From contig CAKQMS010000051.1 in NCBI GenBank assembly GCA_934254985.1, positions 1-11,921 on the forward strand: a stretch of 11,921 nucleotides of DNA. The letters run 5' to 3'. Each line of letters starts with the position of its first letter. Positions within the stretch are counted from its first letter, which is position 1. The translations under genes and the position numbers were made by a program. The DNA is from an uncultured Prevotella sp. (lineage in GTDB: Bacteria > Bacteroidota > Bacteroidia > Bacteroidales > Bacteroidaceae). A model generated the notes under the pieces. That model had not been told where the DNA came from. It saw only the letters and a program-made list of their open reading frames with translations, and ran no database searches. Shown here one piece after another: positions 1-7,366 of the stretch.

Positions 1-31
1 ATTTGTTTAATCCCGAAAAAACAATCATCTT
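1..31. other. Window edge, 5' of thiE
   Basis: Only 31 bases precede the first gene. They are AT-rich and show no convincing ribosome binding site, which is common in Bacteroidota. Whether another thiamine gene or a TPP riboswitch lies upstream cannot be decided here. Confidence 0.5.
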
Positions 32-643
32 ATGATACAATTTATAACACACTCCAACAATCGCTACGGCTATGTAGACGGCGCACGCTTGGCTCTCGAA
101 GGAGGTTGCCGATGGGTGCAACTAAGAATGAAGGAAGCTACAGAAACTGAGTTTATGACTGCTGCTGCAGAAATAGGCAGACTATGCAAGGAACATGGCG
201 CTACGTTTGTTCTCGACGACCATGTGGAATGGGTAGAGAAGACAGGAGCCGACGGCGTGCATCTTGGCAAAAACGATATGCCTATTGATGAGGCTCGAAA
301 GATTCTTGGTAACGACAAGATTATCGGAGGCACAGCAAACACCTTCGAAGATGTGGAGCGCCTGTATCGTCAGGGTGCCAACTACATAGGTTGTGGTCCG
401 TTCCGCTTCACCACCACCAAGAAGAATCTGTCGCCAGTTCTTGGCTTAGAAGGCTATCAGCATATCGTTGACCAGATGAAGTCGCATGGTATCAATCTTC
501 CTATCGTTGCCATAGGTGGCATATTGGAGTCGGATATCAAGTCAATATTGGCAACCGGCGTAAGCGGAATAGCCGTGAGTGGAGGCATATTGAATGCCGA
601 GAATCCTGCAGAAGAGATGCAACGCTTCTTGAAGCTTGTATAA
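32..643 (+). CDS. thiE: Thiamine-phosphate synthase ThiE
   Basis: Cytoplasmic TIM-barrel enzyme that condenses HMP-pyrophosphate with thiazole phosphate to give thiamine monophosphate. The 203 residues match the usual family length (about 200-220). Visible family motifs, in order: the substrate-binding QLRMK (30-34); the paired acidic residues LDD (61-63), one of which should hold the catalytic Mg2+; DGVHLG (74-79); the GPFRFTTTKK loop (122-131), whose TTTK binds pyrophosphate; IVAIGGI (158-164); and SGGI (183-186), the phosphate-binding end of the barrel. All key positions look intact, so this is the working ThiE, in contrast to the divergent paralogue three genes downstream. It is the first gene visible in the operon; thiC starts 50 bp after its stop, with no terminator between. 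The start at the first ATG is supported by the strand-1 sequence beginning at once (MIQFITHS). Confidence 0.93.
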   Translation: MIQFITHSNNRYGYVDGARLALEGGCRWVQLRMKEATETEFMTAAAEIGRLCKEHGATFVLDDHVEWVEKTGADGVHLGKNDMPIDEARKILGNDKIIGGTANTFEDVERLYRQGANYIGCGPFRFTTTKKNLSPVLGLEGYQHIVDQMKSHGINLPIVAIGGILESDIKSILATGVSGIAVSGGILNAENPAEEMQRFLKLV

Positions 644-678
644 CTTCTGAACTTGCGAAAGTGCAATTAGAAACCTAA

Positions 679-2271
<1,593 letters not shown>

Positions 2272-2337
2272 AGGCTCATGGCAATAAGCAAAAAGTAGAA
2301 ATATAAAACACATAAACCCAATAAACATTTATAAAAA

Positions 2338-3111
2338 ATGATTGAAACACAAGTATCTAAAGGTATTATCAGTACCTATTTCGACAAACTACAGCGTAAT
2401 CTTGATCTCGATGTAGCCATCGTTGGTGGTGGTCCATCTGGTATTGTTGCAGCTTACTATTTGGCTAAGGCTGGCCTTAAGGTTGCTCAGTTCGACCGCA
2501 AGCTTTCTCCTGGTGGCGGTATGTGGGGCGGTGCCATGATGTTCAACCAGATTGTTATTCAGGAAGAGGCTATGCACATCGTAAAGGATTTCGATATAAA
2601 CTACGAGGCTTTCGAAGACGGACTCTACACTATCGACTCTGTAGAGAGCACTTCAGCACTCTTGTATCATGCTGTTCATGCTGGTGCTACTATCTTCAAC
2701 TGCTATTCTGTAGAAGATGTAATCTTCAAGAACGATGTTGTTAGCGGTGTTGTTGTCAACTGGACTCCTGTACTCCGCGAGGGTTTGCATGTAGACCCAT
2801 TGAACATCTTGGCAAAGTGCGTTATCGACGGTACTGGTCACGACAGCGAGATGTGTAAGGTTGTAGCTCGTAAGAATGGCATCCAGTTGGATACTCCTAC
2901 TGGTGGTGTTATCGGTGAGCGTTCGTTAGATGTTGTAGAAGGCGAGCGTATGGTAGTAGAAGGCACACGCGAGGTTTATCCTGGTCTTTATGTTTGCGGT
3001 ATGGCTTCTTCAGCCGTTGCAGGCACACCACGTATGGGACCTATCTTCGGTGGCATGATGCTTTCTGGTAAGAAGGTAGCCGATATGATTATCGAGAAAT
3101 TGAAGAAATAA
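2338..3111 (+). CDS. thi4: Thiazole synthase Thi4, sulfide-dependent (non-Cys) type
   Basis: FAD/NAD-binding enzyme of the THI4 family. It builds the adenylated carboxythiazole precursor of thiamine from NAD, glycine and a sulfur source. The Rossmann dinucleotide motif VGGGPSG sits at 29-35, the family segment SPGGGMWGGAMMFNQ at 57-71, a conserved GTGHDSEM at 165-172, and the C-terminal GTPRMGPIFGGMMLSG at 229-244. Fungal and plant THI4 donate sulfur from an active-site Cys and work once. Here the aligned site reads GLHVDP (149-154), with His151 in place of that Cys, as in Methanocaldococcus Thi4. The enzyme should therefore use free sulfide and turn over repeatedly, which fits an anaerobe. 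The 257 residues match the prokaryotic length. It lies between thiC and a TenI-like gene, where Bacteroides-type operons typically carry thiG and thiH. The product needs a Nudix-type hydrolysis to thiazole phosphate, and no such gene is in the window. Confidence 0.94.
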   Translation: MIETQVSKGIISTYFDKLQRNLDLDVAIVGGGPSGIVAAYYLAKAGLKVAQFDRKLSPGGGMWGGAMMFNQIVIQEEAMHIVKDFDINYEAFEDGLYTIDSVESTSALLYHAVHAGATIFNCYSVEDVIFKNDVVSGVVVNWTPVLREGLHVDPLNILAKCVIDGTGHDSEMCKVVARKNGIQLDTPTGGVIGERSLDVVEGERMVVEGTREVYPGLYVCGMASSAVAGTPRMGPIFGGMMLSGKKVADMIIEKLKK

Positions 3112-3179
3112 GCCATTTCCCCTACATATAACAATTCCCTACGTACAATACATACGTATAAACAAAAGAATTATTTTGT

Positions 3180-3770
3180 ATGAAATGGATCGTTATAACC
3201 TCTCCCGACTTCTTGTCGGGAGAGGCGTTTTTTATAGATAAACTATTTCGTCATGGTCTGGACTTGCTACATTTGCGCAAGCCTGGAGCATCAGTAGAAG
3301 ACTATCGCCATTTGCTCTCTCTCGTTCCTGAGTGTTGGCATAGTCGTATAGTTTTGCACGAGCATTTCGAGCTTACAAGTGAGTTTCGCCTTCATGGCAT
3401 CCATCTTAATCGTCGCTGTTCGCAGGTTCCCGAAGGTTTCAAGGGTAGCATCTCGTGCTCATGCCATAGTCTCGAAGAGGTTGTTGCCAACAAGCCTTTG
3501 CGCAATTACCTATTCTTGAGTCCTATCTTCAATAGTATCTCTAAGGTAGGCTACGAAGCTGCCTTCTCGGATTCCATCTTGCAGCAAGCAGCCCAAGATG
3601 CTATCATCGACTCTAAGGTAATAGCCTTAGGAGGCGTATCATCAGCCAACATCCCACAAATAAAGTCATGGCACTTTGGTGGTGCCGCCTTCTTAGGCGA
3701 CATCTGGAGTCGTATCAACGACCCACATGTAGACCAATATCTCGACACCCTGCGCCAGCAACTTGCATGA
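3180..3770 (+). CDS. Divergent ThiE/TenI-family protein
   Basis: A 196-residue TIM-barrel protein of the ThiE/TenI superfamily, the second in this operon. Family landmarks are recognisable: HLRKP (31-35, cf. QLRMK in ThiE), HGIHLN (72-77, cf. DGVHLG), CHSLEE (95-100), SPIFNSISKVGY (114-125, cf. the GPFxxTTTKK loop), ALGGV (149-153) and GGAAFLGDIW (167-176). Residues expected for thiamine-phosphate synthesis have changed: the acidic pair has become HEH (60-62) and the TTTK loop has become SISK. The catalytic His of Bacillus TenI (thiazole tautomerase) seems to align with Pro115. It is therefore neither a standard ThiE nor a standard TenI. Similar genes close Bacteroides thiamine operons and are usually labelled thiamine phosphate synthase; its reaction is uncertain. 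The ATG at 3180 fits the family N-terminus (KWIVITSP). It follows thi4 by 68 bp. A terminator-like hairpin overlaps codons 7-18. Confidence 0.8.
   Translation: MKWIVITSPDFLSGEAFFIDKLFRHGLDLLHLRKPGASVEDYRHLLSLVPECWHSRIVLHEHFELTSEFRLHGIHLNRRCSQVPEGFKGSISCSCHSLEEVVANKPLRNYLFLSPIFNSISKVGYEAAFSDSILQQAAQDAIIDSKVIALGGVSSANIPQIKSWHFGGAAFLGDIWSRINDPHVDQYLDTLRQQLA
3199..3233 (+). terminator. Intrinsic-terminator-like hairpin inside the TenI-like gene
   Basis: Perfect 11-bp stem: CCTCTCCCGAC (3199-3209) pairs with GTCGGGAGAGG (3215-3225) around a TTCTT loop, followed two bases later by six T (3228-3233). The shape is that of a Rho-independent terminator, yet it lies within codons 7-18 of the gene starting at 3180, where it encodes the ordinary family sequence TSPDFLSGE. 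No comparable hairpin follows that gene's stop. It may end or attenuate most thiE-thiC-thi4 transcripts. Function is inferred from structure only. Confidence 0.6.
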
Positions 3771-3835
3771 ATACTTATAGTGCTCTATACTTCTATTGCC
3801 TTATGAAACTTTATTGAAAAATAATAGATGGTTCA

Positions 3836-3867
3836 TTTACAGACATGAAATATTTTCTGTATCTTTA
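3836..3867 (+). promoter_or_regulatory. Probable Bacteroidota promoter for the RhuM gene
   Basis: A -33 element TTTA (3836-3839) is separated by 20 bases from a -7 element TATCTTTA (3860-3867); each differs from the TTTG / TAnnTTTG consensus only in its last base. Transcription would start near 3874, giving a 5' leader of about 55 nt. That leader holds a small hairpin (3892-3900 with 3905-3913, loop GTAA, two G-U pairs). The 159-bp gap after the thiamine operon shows no clear terminator. Confidence 0.45.
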
Positions 3868-3929
3868 CACCCAAATAAGAAAACAAATTACGGCTGATTA
3901 GTAATAATCGGTCTGATACAAATAAGAAA

Positions 3930-5069
3930 ATGATGGATGCTGATAATAATAAGATAACTTGTCCAAAATGCAACTCTCAGAATATACAATCTGAAGGAGT
4001 AATTCATCTTTGTATGGATTGTGGCTACAAATGGGAGGATGAGATACAGACAGACCTTGGCGAAATGGTTATTTACCAATCTGACGAAGGAGTGAGACTT
4101 GATGTGAGATTGGAGAATAAAACCGTTTGGCTGAGTATAGAACAAATATCGCAACTGTTCAATAAAGGGCGTACCACTATTAGTGAACATATTTCCAATA
4201 TTTTCAAGGAAGGAGAATTGGAAGAAAAAGTGGTCTGTCGGAAATTCCGACAAACCACTCAACATGGCGCTATAGAAGGGAAAACACAGAGTAAAGAGGT
4301 AAAATACTACAATCTTGATGTTATCATCTCTGTAGGCTATCGTGTAAAATCTATTCAGGGTACACGCTTCCGCCAATGGGCTACCGAACGACTCCATGAA
4401 TATATTGTAAAGGGATTCACCATGGACGATGAGCGACTCAAGAATCTTGGTGGTGGTAGTTACTGGAAAGAACTGCTTGACCGCATTCGCGATATTCGCT
4501 CTTCTGAAAAAGTACTATATCGACAAGTATTAGATATCTATGCAACGAGTGTAGATTACGATCCTCGCACCGATGCCTCGAAATTATTCTTCAAAATAGT
4601 ACAAAATAAATTGCATTATGCTGCTCATGGTCATACGGCAGCTGAGGTCATTTATGAACGTGCCGATGCTGAGCAACCATTTATGGGTTTGAAAACTTTT
4701 GAAGGAGAATTGCCTGCTATTAAGGATATCAAGATAGCAAAGAATTATCTGCATGAAAACGAGCTAAAGATACTTAACAATCTCGTTTCTGGATATTTTG
4801 ATTTTGCAGAAATTATGGCTATGGAGCATCGCCCTGTTTATATGATGGACTATGTGAAACAGCTCGATACAATTCTTCAATCTACAGGGCGTCCATTGCT
4901 AAAAGGCTCTGGCAGCATCAGTCATCAAGAAGCAATGGAAAAAGCTTTGGCAGAATATAGAAAATATCAGGTCAAGACATTAACTCCTGTAGAACAAGCT
5001 TATTTAGAATCTATCAATGCTTTAGGTAAGATTGCAAAACGAAAGGGAAAACAAAATGGTAGTCATTAA
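3930..5069 (+). CDS. RhuM-family protein with N-terminal zinc ribbon
   Basis: A 379-residue protein. Residues 11-31 form a zinc ribbon (CPKC at 11-14, CMDC at 28-31, then GYKWED). Residues 46-340 match the virulence RhuM family, named for a gene in Salmonella pathogenicity island 3 whose biochemical role is unknown. Family landmarks are VWLSIEQISQLFNKGRTTIS (67-86), which looks like a helix-turn-helix; VKYYNLDVIISVGYRVKS (124-141); FRQWATERLHEYIVKGF (147-163); and the C-terminal part containing KLHYAAHGHTAAEVIYERAD (227-246). The tail is basic (KIAKRKGKQ). There is no signal peptide or membrane segment, so it is probably cytoplasmic and may bind DNA. It stands alone, with its own promoter and terminator, between housekeeping operons, as expected of a small accessory gene. 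ATG at 3930 is followed at once by a second ATG (3933); either could be used. Codons 101-110 lie on a near-perfect 29-nt palindrome. Confidence 0.85.
   Translation: MMDADNNKITCPKCNSQNIQSEGVIHLCMDCGYKWEDEIQTDLGEMVIYQSDEGVRLDVRLENKTVWLSIEQISQLFNKGRTTISEHISNIFKEGELEEKVVCRKFRQTTQHGAIEGKTQSKEVKYYNLDVIISVGYRVKSIQGTRFRQWATERLHEYIVKGFTMDDERLKNLGGGSYWKELLDRIRDIRSSEKVLYRQVLDIYATSVDYDPRTDASKLFFKIVQNKLHYAAHGHTAAEVIYERADAEQPFMGLKTFEGELPAIKDIKIAKNYLHENELKILNNLVSGYFDFAEIMAMEHRPVYMMDYVKQLDTILQSTGRPLLKGSGSISHQEAMEKALAEYRKYQVKTLTPVEQAYLESINALGKIAKRKGKQNGSH
4230..4258. repeat. Near-perfect 29-nt palindrome inside the RhuM gene
   Basis: GTGGT (4230-4234), one mismatched base, TGTCGGAA (4236-4243), central A4244, then TTCCGACA (4245-4252), one base and ACCAC (4254-4258). 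Only the pair C4235/A4253 fails, and on the minus strand it becomes a G-U pair. Symmetry this tight is unusual in coding DNA. It could be an operator, a hairpin or a scar of a small palindromic insertion; nothing decides between these. Confidence 0.6.
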
Positions 5070-5123
5070 AAAAACTCAAGCTGCGTCATATACATAAAGT
5101 AAATGACGCAGCTTGAGTTTTTT
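5069..5123. terminator. Bidirectional intrinsic terminator between rhuM and GH20
   Basis: A perfect 21-bp inverted repeat: the left arm 5069-5089 starts with six A then CTCAAGCTGCGTCAT, and the right arm 5103-5123 is its exact complement ending in six T, with a 13-base loop. It begins within the stop codon of the RhuM gene and ends 6 bp from the stop of the converging GH20 gene. A-tract and T-tract sit on both sides, so it can terminate transcripts from both strands. Confidence 0.92.
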
Positions 5124-5129
5124 CAGTTA

Positions 5130-7319
5130 TTAGTATTCCATTGAGAACGAGATGCCACGACGCATCATGTCGTTAGCCAATGGTTGCATACGCTTTAGGA
5201 ACGACTTCCATGAGCGATTCTCCTGTTGGCTCCATCCTGCTTCTGCCAATGCGATGGCACGTGGATAAGCTTGGTAGTAGATACGCTCTGGCGATGTGAT
5301 ACATTCGCTCCACAGGGTACCAGCCACACCAAAGAGATTGTTGTTCTCAAAGTTCTTGTCGTGTCCCCATGCAGGGTCGAGGCTGTAGGCATCCTTGAGA
5401 GTTGTCACAGGCATACCCCAGTTAACTTCCGGCATATCGCCCTCAGCCATAGGGTAGTCGAAATAGCAATGCTCGCCTGGGCATAGCATGATGCGAGCGT
5501 TGTTCTCTACCGCTGTTTCGAGAGCCTTCTCGGTAAGTCCGTTGCGCCATGCAAAGGTCACGCATCCTGGCTGAATCTTCTTGAAGTCAGTCTCATACCA
5601 AAACATAGGAGTCTTATTGTATGTGTCGCGCAATAGGCTGATGATGCGGTCGAAGAGATAGCCTTGCAGTTTCCAGTTCTCTGAACGGTCGGTAGTGGTA
5701 ATGCCGAGTTTAGTCTTTAGCGCCTGACATTTTGGACAGTCTGTCCAGCAGTCGAGGGCAGGATTACCAGCCTCGTCGCCACCAAGGTGCACATACTTAG
5801 ATGGGAAAATGTCGGTTAGCTCCTTGAAAACATTACCAAGGAATTCGTATGTAAACTCATTGCCTGGGCACAACAACTCGTTAGACACTCCGCAAGTGGT
5901 GCGGATAGGCACTTGGCGCTGATGGCAAGTAAGCTCAGGGAACACGCTGATAGCAGCAACCTCATGTCCAGGCATTTCAATCTCTGGCACAATCTCTACA
6001 TGATAGCGAGCAGCAAACTTCACAAGTTCGCGCATCTGCTCCTGAGTGTAATATCCCTTATATGGTGCCAACAGGTCGTCCTGTCCCCAGCGCGAAGAAG
6101 CCTGCTGAGTTAGCTGTGGATATTTCTTTATCTCTATGCGCCATGCCTGGTCGTCTACAAGGTGTAGGTGTAAGGCATTGAGCTTATAGCGAGCCATCTC
6201 AGGCACAAAAGCCTTCAACTCTTCAAAAGGAATAAATGTGCGGGCAGGGTCTACCATGAGCTCACGAACATGAGTGCGAGGAGTGTCCTTTATAGTAAGG
6301 TGTGGAATAGCATCTACGCATTCCTTCACACCCGAACCACGCAATATCTGGTCGAGAGTCATCAATCCCCAGAACACTCCGCATGCGGTCTTACCATTAA
6401 TGGTCACCCCCTTAGCATCTACTGCCATGGTGTAAGCTTCGTCGTCGCCAAGCGAAGAGTCGATGCCGAGCGCAAGCTGTATGCCACGCTGACGGCTGTT
6501 CACGATGTTGCCAATTCGATTATTGAGCATTTCGCGTGCCTGCTCCACCTCGTTGTTCAATATCGTGCCAGCACCATCATTGTGCGAAACAACGATATTC
6601 CATGCTGTCTGCACATTCAGCGTCTTAGCCTTCTGCACATTCACCTCTTGAGGCATAGGAGCTATGCACTCCATAGGGTTGCTCACCTCCTTAGCATATT
6701 TTGGCTCTGCATAGAAACTGCTCCAGCCTGCAGCCTTCATATAAGCCTTCTCGCAACCTTTCGGAACTATCAGGCGAACGCTACCTCTTACTATTCCATA
6801 AAACGATGATGCCATAGCCTTTGGTGGCACCTTCGACTTCACTCTCACCGTCTTTAGTTCTGGCAAACGAGCAAAAGCATATTCGCCGATGTTTGGATTG
6901 CCTTCGATAGTCAGCTCTGTCATGCTCTTGCAGCCCGAGAAAGCGGCAGCACCGATAGTTTCTACTGTAGCAGGAATGGTGATGCTCTGCAATTTGTCGC
7001 AAGCAAAGAAAGCCTGAGTGCCTATAGTCTTCAGCACCTTTGGCAGAGCAATATTCTGCAGCTGATGGCGTGAGTGGAAAGCATTCTTAGGTATTATGGT
7101 GCTCTGCGCATCGCTAAGGTCGATATTGCGTACTTGGAAACATAGGTCGCGCATCTGACGATAGTCGCCCTTCACATCGGTAGACAGTTCGCCTGTAAGT
7201 TTCAAACTCACAGCCATCGCCTTCTGTTCTGGTTTCAGGCTGTCCATACGTGCTACAGTCTGTGCCGACATCATCGTTGCCATTAAGGCTGTAGCAGATA
7301 ATAGAAATAATCTTTTCAT
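5130..7319 (-). CDS. Secreted GH20 beta-N-acetylhexosaminidase with N-terminal leucine-rich module
   Basis: A 729-residue exported glycosidase that should remove terminal beta-linked GlcNAc or GalNAc from glycans. Residues 1-19 are a type I signal peptide (KR, hydrophobic run, SAQ); there is no lipobox Cys and no recognisable C-terminal sorting domain. Residues about 62-175 form BspA-type leucine-rich repeats (IPKNAFHSRHQLQNIALP, TIGTQAFFACDKLQSITIP, TIGAAAFSGCKSMTELTI). Residues about 218-345 match the GH20 N-terminal beta domain, and about 347-695 the catalytic barrel. Catalytic landmarks are Arg352 in VRELMVDPAR, HLHLVDDQAWR (384-394), IVPEIEMPGHE (443-453) and HLGGDE (511-516), in which Asp515-Glu516 is the pair for substrate-assisted catalysis. 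All appear intact. Cysteines 524, 528 and 531 (CWTDCPKC) are a feature I associate with Bacteroidota members. It lies 47 bp after hppA with no separate promoter seen, and no SusC/SusD pair is nearby. Natural substrate (mucin, host glycan or cell-wall fragments) is not determined. Confidence 0.94.
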   Translation of the reverse strand: MKRLFLLSATALMATMMSAQTVARMDSLKPEQKAMAVSLKLTGELSTDVKGDYRQMRDLCFQVRNIDLSDAQSTIIPKNAFHSRHQLQNIALPKVLKTIGTQAFFACDKLQSITIPATVETIGAAAFSGCKSMTELTIEGNPNIGEYAFARLPELKTVRVKSKVPPKAMASSFYGIVRGSVRLIVPKGCEKAYMKAAGWSSFYAEPKYAKEVSNPMECIAPMPQEVNVQKAKTLNVQTAWNIVVSHNDGAGTILNNEVEQAREMLNNRIGNIVNSRQRGIQLALGIDSSLGDDEAYTMAVDAKGVTINGKTACGVFWGLMTLDQILRGSGVKECVDAIPHLTIKDTPRTHVRELMVDPARTFIPFEELKAFVPEMARYKLNALHLHLVDDQAWRIEIKKYPQLTQQASSRWGQDDLLAPYKGYYTQEQMRELVKFAARYHVEIVPEIEMPGHEVAAISVFPELTCHQRQVPIRTTCGVSNELLCPGNEFTYEFLGNVFKELTDIFPSKYVHLGGDEAGNPALDCWTDCPKCQALKTKLGITTTDRSENWKLQGYLFDRIISLLRDTYNKTPMFWYETDFKKIQPGCVTFAWRNGLTEKALETAVENNARIMLCPGEHCYFDYPMAEGDMPEVNWGMPVTTLKDAYSLDPAWGHDKNFENNNLFGVAGTLWSECITSPERIYYQAYPRAIALAEAGWSQQENRSWKSFLKRMQPLANDMMRRGISFSMEY

Positions 7320-7366
7320 TTAGTTGTTTATTACTGTTTGTATTTAATTCTTCACTCTTCCCTTAC

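Noticed and set aside
3140..3158. TACGTA pair around a 7-base loop in the thi4/TenI-like gap
   Set aside because: A six-base AT-rich stem is too weak to call a regulatory hairpin, and no T-run follows.
3171..3179. ATTATTTTG just before the TenI-like start as a -7 promoter box
   Set aside because: The spacing is one base short of TAnnTTTG and the transcript would begin inside the gene.
3888..4397. Minus-strand 169-codon frame opposite the RhuM gene
   Set aside because: It lies opposite a well-supported RhuM frame, has unusual Phe/Leu-rich composition and lacks its own promoter.
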